Below are positions 1-6,591 of a DNA stretch of 15,092 nt, piece after piece. Each line of letters starts with the position of its first letter. The stretch's first letter is position 1. Where the stretch lies: NCBI GenBank assembly GCA_023441905.1, contig JAEZNC010000240.1, positions 1 through 15,092 on the forward strand, in the 5' to 3' direction. Under the pieces are notes generated by a model, which did no database searches, was not told the DNA's origin, and was given only the letters and a program-made list of their open reading frames with translations. The translations under genes and the position numbers were made by a program. Source of the stretch: Bacillota bacterium (lineage in GTDB: Bacteria > Bacillota > Clostridia > Christensenellales > SZUA-584).

Positions 1-22
1 GGAGAAGGCAGCACGCAGCGTC

Positions 23-41
23 CAGTCGCCTGATGGCGACA
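23..41. repeat. Small inverted repeat, copy 1 (GTCGCC-tgat-GGCGAC)
   Basis: The arms at 25-30 and 35-40 are perfectly complementary around a 4-base loop. The same unit (CAGTCGCCT..GGCGACA) recurs at 149-167 with a different loop, so this is a repeat rather than a chance hairpin. It is probably a fragment of a dispersed intergenic repeat, and no coding function is visible. Confidence 0.55.
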
Positions 42-64
42 CGGATCACTGACAAAGTCACAAC

Positions 65-104
65 TGTCATTCCGATGGAGCTTGAGCGGAAGAGTAATCT
101 CATG
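65..104 (+). repeat. Dispersed intergenic repeat fragment (TGTCATTCCGA... type)
   Basis: The segment begins TGTCATTCCGATGGAGC and ends AATCTCATG. It resembles a degenerate intergenic repeat that I recall from gut Clostridia (TGTCAT-C-GA-GAGC-AGCG...ATC). A related copy lies on the minus strand at 13008-13041. The family assignment rests on memory and on the similarity of these two copies. Confidence 0.45.
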
Positions 105-148
105 GTCAAAAGAAAAAATGTACAGGATGCGCTCTCGTTATCCTCCCT

Positions 149-184
149 CAGTCGCCTCACGGCGACAGCTCCCTCCAGAGGGAG
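149..184. repeat. Double-hairpin intergenic repeat
   Basis: Two perfect hairpins lie side by side: GTCGCC/GGCGAC (151-156 with 161-166) and CTCCCTC/GAGGGAG (169-175 with 178-184). The first shares its stem with the unit at 23-41. Tandem hairpins like this, between genes and without an ORF, fit a small dispersed repeat of Clostridia. Nothing suggests it acts as the terminator of a gene in this window. Confidence 0.6.
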
Positions 185-414
185 CCAACAAAACGTGCTA
201 AACTTTTGGCCATTTCACTATGTTGGTACGTTCGCATTACTACGCCGCTTCAGCGGATTGTGAATTTAATGCCGTCATTGATTAATTCATAGTTCAATAA
301 CGTACTTTTGTTCCTTACGGTTAGCAGCATGCTTTCCCCCCGCCGATACTGTTGCCGAAAAAATAACCTACTCCGTCTTTTTGTAGAAGAAACCGTAATT
401 CATGCAATGATTGT
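185..414. other. Non-coding stretch, nothing recognised
   Basis: Bases 1-479 contain no convincing gene. This part is AT-rich, and I see no start codon with a ribosome site, no RNA gene and no clear promoter. The only longer reading frame in the area (33-263, plus) is built from the repeats to its left and lacks a ribosome site. Confidence 0.5.
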
Positions 415-446
415 TATAATAAAAGGAACGGTTTTTACACCGTCCC
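415..446 (-). terminator. Intrinsic terminator of the carboxypeptidase gene
   Basis: On the minus strand GGGACGGT (446-439) pairs with ACCGTTCC (432-425) over 8 bp with one G-U pair. The U-rich tract TTTTATTAT follows directly. It lies 34-65 bases past the stop codon of the D,D-carboxypeptidase gene. Confidence 0.85.
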
Positions 447-452
447 GCAGAA

Positions 453-476
453 TTCTTAATACTTAATTCTTAATTC
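453..476. repeat. Short AT-rich direct repeats (CTTAATNC)
   Basis: Three imperfect tandem units built on CTTAAT lie between the carboxypeptidase stop codon and its terminator. Similar runs are frequent beside genes in gut Clostridia, as far as I recall. No function is evident. Confidence 0.4.
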
Positions 477-479
477 AAA

Positions 480-1874
480 CTATCTTCTGATCTTATAGCT
501 GTACTGAGGCTTTTTGCGCGGCGCGTAACGCTTACGGCGCTTGTGGTTCTGCGTCAGCAGGCGAAACACGAGAAAGCCGATCAAGCCCGCGGGGACGAGC
601 AGCCAAAACCAGATGCCGGAATGGTCGTTGCTTTTGCTGAGTTTCTCGGGTATCAGCGGCGGCAGTTTGGTGACCGCCGTATCACCGTTCACATTGCTCT
701 CGGTGCCCGCCTGCAGCACATCGCGCGTGGCAACGAGCGGGCCGGTGTACAGCGTTTCGCCTGTACTCTTGCTCTTGTACGTCACGGTTCCGAGCACGGC
801 TTCCTTCTGTATCGGTGCCTGTAAGGTTTCGCCGTTGACGAAAACCGGCACCACCTCCACACTGTCCGTGCCGTTTTGCAAACCGGCTGCCGCGTCTTTT
901 GAAAGCGTGACGGCTGCGCCTTCGCTGGGCTGTGCAAACTCAAGCAATCCGCCTTTTTCATCCATGGATGAGCAGTTTTCCACCTGCTTCTGCACAGGCG
1001 GTGTATCCTTTAAAACATCCGAAAGCTTAAGCGTTGTGTAATGAGTGAAGCCGAAATCAAAAAGTTCTTTCGCATCGGGCCATCTCTCCTTGCCATCCGA
1101 CGTTGTGTCCTTAAACAGCAGGCAAATTAGGTTCATGCCGTCTTTTGTCGCCGAGGCGACCAGACACCCGCCCGCATACTCCGTCGAACCCGTCTTCATG
1201 CCGTTGGCATAGGGGTACCGGTACTCGCTGTCCTGAACAAGCAGCTTATTTGTATTTTTATACTCAACGTTATTCTCCGGCAGCGTATACGAAGGCCTGT
1301 CCACAATCTCCATAAAGGCCGGGTTTTTCATCGCTGCGGACACGAGTATTTTCATATCGTTCAACGTCGTATAGTGGTCTTCTTTATGCATGCCGTGCGG
1401 CGTGACAAAATTCGTATTGTTCATGCCGAGCTCTTTTGCCTTGGCATTCATCATATCGATGAATGTCTGCTCGTTTCCGCCGCCGATATGCTCCGCGACA
1501 GCCGTCGCCGCATCGTTGCCCGACACCATCATCATCGCCGTTAATAGGTTCTGCATCTTGATCTTGGCTCCACGCTTTAAATCGCAAGATGAACCGCCCA
1601 TATCAGCCGCGTGCCCGCTGACCGTGACCTCATCGTTCATATTGCCTTTTTCAAGCGCCAAAAGCAGCGTCATCACCTTGGTGGTGCTCGCCGGTTCCAT
1701 CTTCTCGTCCGCATTATTTGAAGAAGCCAGTACTCTGCCCGAATCCGCATCGGCAAGCATATAATAAGCCGAAGCCACATTGCCCGTAAATTGAGGCTCG
1801 GCTGCAAGCGCTGTTCCGGAGAACATAGCGCAAATTAATATGAGCAATACTATAAAAGAAGTGACTCTTCTCAC
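480..1874 (-). CDS. D-alanyl-D-alanine carboxypeptidase (PBP5/DacF type, S11 family)
   Basis: This is a penicillin-binding protein that removes the terminal D-Ala from peptidoglycan stem peptides outside the membrane. The three active-site motifs are all present: STTK at about residues 63-66 (Ser63 nucleophile), SGN at 118-120 and KTG at 227-229. A signal peptide with two Arg, a hydrophobic core and the cleavage site ALA-AE opens the protein. A beta-rich PBP5 C-terminal domain follows the catalytic domain. The end carries a true transmembrane segment (about 420-440) and a very basic tail, where many relatives have only an amphipathic anchor. I place the start at the GTG at 1874, behind GGGGAG and directly before the Arg-Arg of the signal peptide. 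An upstream ATG at 1907 would add 11 atypical residues and lacks a ribosome site. Single gene with its own promoter and terminator. The S11 function is secure; the paralogue name is not. Confidence 0.95.
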   Translation of the reverse strand: MRRVTSFIVLLILICAMFSGTALAAEPQFTGNVASAYYMLADADSGRVLASSNNADEKMEPASTTKVMTLLLALEKGNMNDEVTVSGHAADMGGSSCDLKRGAKIKMQNLLTAMMMVSGNDAATAVAEHIGGGNEQTFIDMMNAKAKELGMNNTNFVTPHGMHKEDHYTTLNDMKILVSAAMKNPAFMEIVDRPSYTLPENNVEYKNTNKLLVQDSEYRYPYANGMKTGSTEYAGGCLVASATKDGMNLICLLFKDTTSDGKERWPDAKELFDFGFTHYTTLKLSDVLKDTPPVQKQVENCSSMDEKGGLLEFAQPSEGAAVTLSKDAAAGLQNGTDSVEVVPVFVNGETLQAPIQKEAVLGTVTYKSKSTGETLYTGPLVATRDVLQAGTESNVNGDTAVTKLPPLIPEKLSKSNDHSGIWFWLLVPAGLIGFLVFRLLTQNHKRRKRYAPRKKPQYSYKIRR

Positions 1875-1914
1875 GATAGATACATCTCCCCAACCGCCTG
1901 TATTCATTCCCGAA

Positions 1915-1963
1915 AATGCTCAAAGAGCATTGGTAGTATAACACTTTTGTAATACTTTGTACA
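1915..1963 (-). promoter_or_regulatory. Promoter of the carboxypeptidase gene, with hairpin at the transcription start
   Basis: On the minus strand the -35 is TGTACA (1958-1963) and the -10 is TATACT (1935-1940), separated by 17 bases. A perfect inverted repeat, AATGCTC-AAA-GAGCATT (1915-1931), covers the expected transcription start near 1928. It could be an operator or a 5' stabilising hairpin in the mRNA. Confidence 0.7.
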
Positions 1964-2129
1964 TACTTAATAAACATATATAGCCATAGGTAAATAGCAG
2001 ACCATTATTTTGCCCGTTTTGAATAAAGGGTTAAATTGACTTAATAGCCTTTAGGCAAATGAATCCGTATATTGAATCATAATACAATAAAACAGGGTGT
2101 GAAGCAATGAAACATTTTGTAACGAAAGT

Positions 2130-2786
2130 TTACAGAGCGACGCTGAGTGCAATGAGAATCTGGCCCGCATAATAGGCAAAGGCGCTTATGCTGCCAGCTT
2201 TGCCGACATGCCGGCCGCCCAGGGCTTCGAAAGCCAGCAGCATATCAGAAACGGCAAACAGTGCTGCGCCCAGGGCCACGAATATCGCGAAGGTTTCCCC
2301 CGGCTGCGGATTCAGCAATATGGCCAGCGCACGCGCAAGCATCGCGCAGAGCGCCGCCGCATAAATCACCACGCCGCCTTTGAGCTTATTGATGCGTACA
2401 CCACGCAGGGAAAACAGCGTGCCCGCCAGCAGCAGCAGCGCTGCAAACAGGGCCGCGTCGTAAAGGCTCAGAGGTGTTTTTGTGACAAAAGCCGCCGTAT
2501 AGCTGATATGTGTGAAAAGAAAACAAACCGCTCCACCGGCCAGATAAGCTGAGGAGCGGCCTGTAAAAAGCAGCAATACATCGCCCGCCAGTGCGAGGCA
2601 AAGCCCGATGAGTATCAGCGTGTAGTACGGCTCACTCGCGCCCAGTTGAAGACTGACAGCAAGCAGCACAAAACCGAGGCTGGCTGCGGATTTCACAAAA
2701 ATTCGGTTAGAAAGCTTTCCATCGCGCCGGATGAATGCATAAACACAGCCAAAAATGCCTGTGATCACGGTAAAAACATACGGCAC
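2130..2786 (-). CDS. YhhN/TMEM86 family membrane protein (lysoplasmalogenase-like)
   Basis: A 218-residue polytopic membrane protein with about seven to eight hydrophobic segments. Family hallmarks are visible: a GDVLLL motif (residues 68-73, Asp69), a His in the FTHISY segment (His93), an SD pair at 180-181, and YYAGQ near the C-terminus (205-209). Animal TMEM86 members hydrolyse the vinyl-ether bond of lysoplasmalogens. Plasmalogens occur in anaerobic Clostridia, so this role is possible here but not shown by the sequence. The start is GTG at 2786, with AAAGGA nine bases upstream. It lies 18 bases after DUF1292 and is probably the last gene of the ireB operon. I see no convincing terminator after it. 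Confidence 0.85.
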   Translation of the reverse strand: MPYVFTVITGIFGCVYAFIRRDGKLSNRIFVKSAASLGFVLLAVSLQLGASEPYYTLILIGLCLALAGDVLLLFTGRSSAYLAGGAVCFLFTHISYTAAFVTKTPLSLYDAALFAALLLLAGTLFSLRGVRINKLKGGVVIYAAALCAMLARALAILLNPQPGETFAIFVALGAALFAVSDMLLAFEALGGRHVGKAGSISAFAYYAGQILIALSVAL

Positions 2787-2804
2787 ACTGATCAGTCCTT
2801 TCGT

Positions 2805-3101
2805 TTAAGACTCGTCCTCTTTGTCTTCGCCCTCTTCGTCATCTTCATAGTAAAGGCGTTCAAACTCTTCCCAGACCTGATCCATGCGCTCTTCGCTTTC
2901 GATGGGCACATAGCAGTCGTTGCCGTCTTCGTCCTCAAGGATTTCCATCAGAAGCACTTCGCCGTTCTCAATATCTTCCTGATCTTCTTCAGGTGTCAGC
3001 GCGACAAAAAAGCTCTCTTCAAAATCAAACGTCATAATGTGCAGAAAGCGCACGTCTTTTCCATCTTCATCAGTGAGTATAACCACATTTTCTTCGTCCA
3101 T
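2805..3101 (-). CDS. yrzB: DUF1292 family protein (YrzB-like)
   Basis: A 98-residue, strongly acidic protein. It opens with MDEENVVILTDEDG and ends in a tail made almost only of Glu and Asp. This matches the DUF1292 family, whose biochemical role is unknown to me. I chose the ATG at 3101 because a textbook ribosome site (AAAGGAGA) lies just upstream. A longer frame reaching 3128 would overlap that site. In Bacillus the same trio (yrzL-yrrK-yrzB) sits together, which supports both the identity and the operon. It follows ruvX by 86 bases. Confidence 0.88.
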   Translation of the reverse strand: MDEENVVILTDEDGKDVRFLHIMTFDFEESFFVALTPEEDQEDIENGEVLLMEILEDEDGNDCYVPIESEERMDQVWEEFERLYYEDDEEGEDKEDES

Positions 3102-3187
3102 GTTTGTCTCCTTTGCCAAAAACGGCATTCTTTATTATGATAAGCCGCTCATATCTTTTTAATACGTGCGGCAGACCAAGTATGGCA

Positions 3188-3604
3188 TCACGCTTTGTGC
3201 GTGTCAAGATAAGCTCCCAAAATATAAACAGCCGCCAATTTATCGACAACCTCGCGGCGTTTTTTTCGGGATACATCCGCTTCTATGAGCGTCCGCTCTG
3301 CACTCACCGTTGTAAGCCGCTCGTCCTGAAACACAATGTCAAAACCGAGAGCCTCCACCTCGGCCATAAACGCTCTGACGTTCTGAGCCGCCGGCCCTTC
3401 ACTGCCGTTCATGTTAAGCGGCAGTCCCGCTACGATCAGCGCCGCACCAAGGCTTTTGGCTTTGGCCGCGATATACGCCGCGTCGCCGTCGCCTTTGCGC
3501 ATGTATGTTTCCACGCCCTGTGCCGTCCATCCAAACGCATCGGACACAGCGATGCCGATACGTTTTTCACCAATGTCGAGTCCCAAAACCTTTTTCATTC
3601 GCAC
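3188..3604 (-). CDS. ruvX: RuvX/YqgF: pre-16S rRNA nuclease, putative Holliday junction resolvase
   Basis: This 138-residue RNase-H-fold protein has the normal length for the family. Motifs: GLDIGEKRIGIAVSD at residues 8-22 (catalytic Asp10), the GLPLNMNGSEG segment (60-70), DERLTTVSAER (94-104) and the C-terminal DKLAA with Asp121. Family members mature the 5' end of 16S rRNA; a Holliday-junction role was proposed earlier. ATG starts occur at 3604 and 3598; the first has AAGGGG five bases upstream and is used here. It lies second in the ireB-ruvX-DUF1292 operon, after a possible internal terminator hairpin. Confidence 0.95.
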   Translation of the reverse strand: MRMKKVLGLDIGEKRIGIAVSDAFGWTAQGVETYMRKGDGDAAYIAAKAKSLGAALIVAGLPLNMNGSEGPAAQNVRAFMAEVEALGFDIVFQDERLTTVSAERTLIEADVSRKKRREVVDKLAAVYILGAYLDTHKA

Positions 3605-3615
3605 CCCTTACCTAT

Positions 3616-3650
3616 TAAAAAAGGCCAAACTCAATGCGAGCTTAAGCCCT
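3616..3650 (-). terminator. Possible internal terminator or attenuator between ireB and ruvX
   Basis: On the minus strand the segment 3650-3638 pairs with 3632-3622, giving about eleven pairs (two G-U) with two single-base bulges. A run of six T follows. The bulges make it imperfect. If it works, it would lower ruvX and downstream expression relative to ireB. Confidence 0.4.
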
Positions 3651-3677
3651 TATCGAATCATATAATGCCGACAAGCT

Positions 3678-3956
3678 TTACTCCTCTGTTTGGCCGGCCT
3701 TTTGCATATTTTCAATATACACCTTGACAAATTCCTCAAGCAGCTCGTCCCTCTCTACCCTTTTAATCAGAGAGCGTGCGTTTTTATAGCTCGTGATATA
3801 TGTGGGATCTCCCGAAATGATGTATCCCACGAACTGGTTGACAGGGTCGTATCCTTTGTCTTTGAGTGCATCACAAACCAGCCAGATCACTTCTCTTTGC
3901 GGATTGTCAAGCTCTTTGGATAGAGAAAATTTCATGGTCTCGTCGAATCTGGACAC
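3678..3956 (-). CDS. ireB: IreB family regulatory phosphoprotein (DUF965/UPF0297)
   Basis: A 92-residue protein, the usual size for the family. It opens VSRFDETMKF and carries the family core VNQFVGYIISGDPTYI. In Enterococcus faecalis the homologue is a substrate of the Ser/Thr kinase IreK and affects cephalosporin tolerance. As I recall, it is phosphorylated at Thr4 and Thr7. Here Thr7 (in DET) is kept, but position 4 is Phe. The start is the GTG at 3956, seven bases after AGGAGG. The longer frame to 4010 is excluded, because it would run back through the promoter. First gene of the operon with ruvX and DUF1292. Confidence 0.93.
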   Translation of the reverse strand: MSRFDETMKFSLSKELDNPQREVIWLVCDALKDKGYDPVNQFVGYIISGDPTYITSYKNARSLIKRVERDELLEEFVKVYIENMQKAGQTEE

Positions 3957-3981
3957 GGTTGCACCCTCCTTGCTTTTTTTT

Positions 3982-4010
3982 ATTATATACCATATAAGGG
4001 CACTTTTCAA
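3982..4010 (-). promoter_or_regulatory. Promoter of the ireB operon
   Basis: On the minus strand TTGAAA (4005-4010) and TATAAT (3982-3987) are separated by exactly 17 bases, a near-consensus housekeeping sigma promoter. Transcription should start near 3975, about 20 bases before the GTG of ireB. This also fixes the ireB start. Confidence 0.85.
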
Positions 4011-4113
4011 ACGTATAACGCAAACATTTGGTAAACTTTAAGATTTGTCACAGATGCATCACATATTCGTAATGTTTTGCATCGTTATCCGTTTTTCCTT
4101 GCCTTACATCACA

Positions 4114-4135
4114 AAGCCGGCATAATGGCCGGCTT
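4114..4135 (-). terminator. Hairpin after the 54-codon gene, weak terminator
   Basis: AAGCCGGC (4114-4121) and GCCGGCTT (4128-4135) form a perfect 8-bp stem with a 6-base loop. On the minus strand only TTTGTG follows, so the U tract is poor. It lies about 40 bases after the stop of the small gene and probably ends its transcript. Confidence 0.5.
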
Positions 4136-4174
4136 CGGTATCTCGTCTTTGATTTTCGGGGCTACCGGCCGTTC

Positions 4175-4339
4175 TCAGCTGCGCGGTTCCGTCATCTTAT
4201 CCATGTGGTTGTTGATTGCTCTGCGACCCGTCCGAACCAACCGCCTCATTTCAGGCTGGATATACGGCATCGCAACTATCGTGGCAGCCGCACCGATCGC
4301 GCCGCCGACAATCATTCCCATCAGCACATTGACTCTCAT
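4175..4339 (-). CDS. Small membrane-anchored protein, YtxH-like in layout (54 residues)
   Basis: The minus-strand frame reads MRVNVLMGMIVGGAIGAAAT... and ends in ...HMDKMTEPRS. It has one short Gly/Ala-rich hydrophobic segment (about residues 5-27), then a charged tail with several Arg (RRLVRTGRR). AAAGGAG lies eight bases before the ATG, and a consensus-like promoter lies just upstream, so expression is well supported. The layout, a glycine-rich N-terminal helix followed by a basic tail, recalls YtxH-type stress or envelope proteins, but at this length the family cannot be assigned. It follows iscU by 77 bases and may also be read from the isc operon, since no terminator separates them. Function unknown. 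Confidence 0.8.
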   Translation of the reverse strand: MRVNVLMGMIVGGAIGAAATIVAMPYIQPEMRRLVRTGRRAINNHMDKMTEPRS

Positions 4340-4364
4340 CTGTCACACTCCTTTCAAGCTTTTC

Positions 4365-4394
4365 GCTATATGTATTTTGCTCAGGAAGTGTCAA
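4365..4394 (-). promoter_or_regulatory. Promoter of the 54-codon gene
   Basis: On the minus strand TTGACA (4389-4394) is a perfect -35. TATAGC (4365-4370) is a fair -10 at a spacing of 18 bases. It begins 23 bases after the iscU stop codon and lies directly before the small gene. Confidence 0.65.
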
Positions 4395-4416
4395 AGATAT
4401 TTAAGCCATTTTTATT

Positions 4417-4797
4417 CTAATAAATCCCATCATTTTTTTTTGATATGTAATCGGCAATCGCTGCTTTTATTGCGTCTTCCACCATCAAAGAGCAGTGAAT
4501 TTTCTGTTCTGGCAGCCCGCCCAATTCTGCCACTATATCCGTCTTGGAGAGCGCCTGTGCCTCGTCGATCGTTTTACCCTTCACCATATCGGTCGCAATG
4601 CTCGATGACGCGATGGCCGCACAGCAGCCGTATGTTTTGTATTTGATGTCTGCAATGCGCCCATCCTTCACCCGCAAATACATCGCCATGGTGTCACCGC
4701 ATTCGCTGCTGCCCACTTCGGCATAACCGTCGGGGTCGTCCATTTCACCCACATTATGCGGATCCTTAAAATGCTCGAGAACCTTTTCGTTATACAT
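4417..4797 (-). CDS. iscU: IscU/NifU-type iron-sulfur cluster scaffold protein
   Basis: A 126-residue scaffold on which Fe-S clusters are assembled from sulfur given by IscS. The three ligand cysteines are present: Cys33 in ECGDTM (with Asp35), Cys58 in YGCC and Cys102 in IHCSLMVEDA. Most relatives read GCG at the second site; here an extra Cys59 sits beside it. The N-terminus MYNEKVLEHFKDPHNVG is typical. The ATG at 4797 overlaps the end of iscS by 8 bases, which suggests translational coupling, and a G-rich ribosome site lies eight bases upstream. Last gene of the iscR-iscS-iscU operon. Confidence 0.96.
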   Translation of the reverse strand: MYNEKVLEHFKDPHNVGEMDDPDGYAEVGSSECGDTMAMYLRVKDGRIADIKYKTYGCCAAIASSSIATDMVKGKTIDEAQALSKTDIVAELGGLPEQKIHCSLMVEDAIKAAIADYISKKNDGIY

Positions 4798-5962
4798 GCG
4801 TTTTTCCCCCTTTACGCTGCGCGAATAGCGGCGACAGCTTTTGCAGCCGTTCCACCGCGGCCTGTGTTGTTTTTATTACGGTATCAATCTGCTCTACGTT
4901 GTTTTCCCGCCCGATACTTATACGCAGCGACCCCCGCGCGTCTTCAACCGACAGCCCCATCGCGCGCAGCACGTAAGACGGCTTGAAGGAGCCGGACGAG
5001 CACGCCGAGCCTGTGGACACCGCGATATTCTCAAGATCAAGGTACGTCATCAACGCTTCGGCTTCGATGCCGGGGAAGGTCACGTTCAGGTGCCCCGGCA
5101 GCCGTTCGGCTTCGCCGCCATTAATAAACGCCCCGGGAAGTTTCGTCAGTTCATCCGCCAAGCGGCCCGTGAGCATCCGTTCATGCCGAGTATTTTGTTC
5201 CATCGTGTCTGCCGCGAGCTGTGCCGCCGCGCCGAGCCCCACGATGCCCGGCGTGTTGTAGGTGCTTGCGCGCAAACCTTTTTCATGCGCGCCGCCGTGC
5301 ATGAAGCGCCCGATATTGACGCCCTGACGGATATACAGCGCGCCCGCACCCTTGGGGCCGTAAAACTTATGCGCGCTTAAAGACAGCATGTCGATATCCA
5401 TCGTTTTCGCATCGATCGGCACATGCCCGACAGCCTGCACCGCGTCTGTATGAAACAATATGTCATTCCGTCGCGCGATTTTTGCGATTTCGGCTATCGG
5501 CATAATCACGCCCGTCTCGTTGTTCGCGAACATCACGCTGATCAGTATCGTATCCGGGCGTATTGCCTGCGCCACCGATTCGGGGCTGACCCGGCCCATA
5601 GGATCCACCGGCAGATTTGTGATATCAAACCCGCGCGATTTTAAATAATCACACGTATCGAGCACCGCATGATGCTCCACCGAGGTGGTGATGATGTGCC
5701 CCTTGCCTGCGATTTCCGCAATGCCTTTGAGCGCCCAATTATCGCTCTCCGTGCCGCCCGATGTGAAATAGATTTCCTCCGTCAGGCACCCGATGAGGGC
5801 CGCGGTTTGCTGCCGCGCCTTCATAATGGCCTTTTGCGCCTCGCGCCCGTAGCTATGCTGGCTCGACGCATTGCCATATACATTTTCAAAATATGGCCGC
5901 ATTTCGTCCAGTACATGTTTGTCGGTATAGGTGGTTGCGGCATGATCCAGATAAATTCCCAT
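4790..5962 (-). CDS. iscS: Cysteine desulfurase IscS/NifS
   Basis: A pyridoxal-phosphate enzyme that takes sulfur from cysteine and passes it to IscU. Visible features (390 residues): YLDHAATT at the N-terminus, SGGTESDN, His97 in SVEHHAV, Asp173 in HTDAVQA, the PLP lysine Lys199 in SLSAHKFYGPKG, and the active-site loop GSACSSGS with Cys321. I use the ATG at 5962 because AAGGTG lies six bases before it. A GTG three codons upstream has no ribosome site of its own. Only 2 bases separate it from iscR. The short loop around Cys321 fits the NifS-like group of Clostridia. Without accessory genes beyond IscU, this is probably the main Fe-S route near here. Confidence 0.97.
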   Translation of the reverse strand: MGIYLDHAATTYTDKHVLDEMRPYFENVYGNASSQHSYGREAQKAIMKARQQTAALIGCLTEEIYFTSGGTESDNWALKGIAEIAGKGHIITTSVEHHAVLDTCDYLKSRGFDITNLPVDPMGRVSPESVAQAIRPDTILISVMFANNETGVIMPIAEIAKIARRNDILFHTDAVQAVGHVPIDAKTMDIDMLSLSAHKFYGPKGAGALYIRQGVNIGRFMHGGAHEKGLRASTYNTPGIVGLGAAAQLAADTMEQNTRHERMLTGRLADELTKLPGAFINGGEAERLPGHLNVTFPGIEAEALMTYLDLENIAVSTGSACSSGSFKPSYVLRAMGLSVEDARGSLRISIGRENNVEQIDTVIKTTQAAVERLQKLSPLFAQRKGGKTHV

Positions 5963-5964
5963 TA

Positions 5965-6414
5965 TTAACACCTTATATTTCGCAGCTGCGGGTTTTCACC
6001 CGCCAGCCTTTTGTCGTCGTCGAGCATGTCCTGCAGCGAGATGCCTTCCACCACGGCGCTGATGCCGTCGTAAATGCGCTGCCATATGGCGTGCGTCGTG
6101 CATTGATGCGCGTTTTCGCAGTCATTATCGCTGCGTACGCAGTCTGCCGGAGCCAGCTCTCCCTCGAGCGCCGTGAGCACGCTGCCCACGGAAATGGCTT
6201 TAGGCTCTTTGGCAAGCTGATAGCCCCCGCCCGCGCCGCGCGTGCTTGTCACAAGCCCCGCGCTTTTCAGCAGCGGAAATATCTGCTCAAGATATTGCTC
6301 ACTGAGTTCCTGCTGCGCCGCAATCTGGCGGATGCTCAAACGCCCCTGCTCCCACGCTTTGGCCAGCTCGAACATCGCGCGCAGACCGTACCGGCCCTTT
6401 GTCGATATGATCAA
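5965..6414 (-). CDS. iscR: Rrf2 family regulator, IscR-like
   Basis: A 149-residue winged-helix repressor opening with ISTKGRYGLRAM, the classic Rrf2 start. The recognition region is followed by the wing STRGAGGGYQLA. Three cysteines, Cys92, Cys99 and Cys105, plus His108 match the [2Fe-2S] site of IscR, although the first spacing is one residue longer than in E. coli (C-x6-C-x5-C). The start is TTG at 6414, seven bases after GGAGG. An ATG further up (6486) would cross the promoter and add an atypical extension. It heads the isc operon and most likely represses it when clusters are abundant. Confidence 0.94.
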   Translation of the reverse strand: MIISTKGRYGLRAMFELAKAWEQGRLSIRQIAAQQELSEQYLEQIFPLLKSAGLVTSTRGAGGGYQLAKEPKAISVGSVLTALEGELAPADCVRSDNDCENAHQCTTHAIWQRIYDGISAVVEGISLQDMLDDDKRLAGENPQLRNIRC

Positions 6415-6427
6415 CGCGTCCCTCCAA

Positions 6428-6480
6428 AATCCGAGTTTTTTGGTCGGATTAATGATATGACAAAGGCATCCGCTTGTCAA
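6428..6480 (-). promoter_or_regulatory. isc operon promoter with palindromic operator (probable IscR site)
   Basis: On the minus strand TTGACA (6475-6480) and TATCAT (6452-6457) are 17 bases apart. A perfect inverted repeat, AATCCGA-n9-TCGGATT (6428-6450), covers the expected transcription start and ends just before the ribosome site. The A/T-rich centre and the CCGA/TCGG arms suit a dimeric Rrf2 regulator. Binding by the adjacent iscR product is inferred. Confidence 0.8.
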
Positions 6481-6562
6481 TATCAATTCATAGTCTTTCT
6501 ACGGTTTCGTTTTTATTATGCGCTGTCACATACCATTGTGTTTCATGAACAAAATCAGGCAG

Positions 6563-6591
6563 TTTGCGCATACGTTAATATATATCATAAT
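6563..6591 (+). promoter_or_regulatory. Possible promoter of the ferritin-like gene
   Basis: TTTGCG (6563-6568) and CATAAT (6586-6591) are 17 bases apart and lie 15 bases before the start codon. Both boxes are imperfect. The CATAAT box leaves a sporulation sigma factor possible. The IscR-type palindrome is not repeated on this side of the intergenic region. Confidence 0.4.

Noticed and set aside
33..263. Plus-strand 76-codon reading frame
   Set aside because: It consists of intergenic repeats and hairpins, has no ribosome site and no recognisable protein features.
541..1041. Plus-strand 166-codon frame opposite the carboxypeptidase gene
   Set aside because: It is antisense to a clear gene with intact catalytic motifs, and has a low-complexity Ser/Val composition typical of shadow frames.
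2107..2172. Plus-strand 21-codon frame with a weak ribosome site (MKHFVTKVYRATLSA...)
   Set aside because: It runs into the 3' end of the YhhN gene on the other strand, the promoter in front is poor, and nothing supports a peptide. A truncated gene start remains possible but unproven.
4053..4083. Inverted repeat GATGCA / TGCATC with a 19-base gap, between the small gene and the ireB promoter
   Set aside because: The arms are only 6 bases, the gap is long, and there is no clear relation to either promoter; probably chance.
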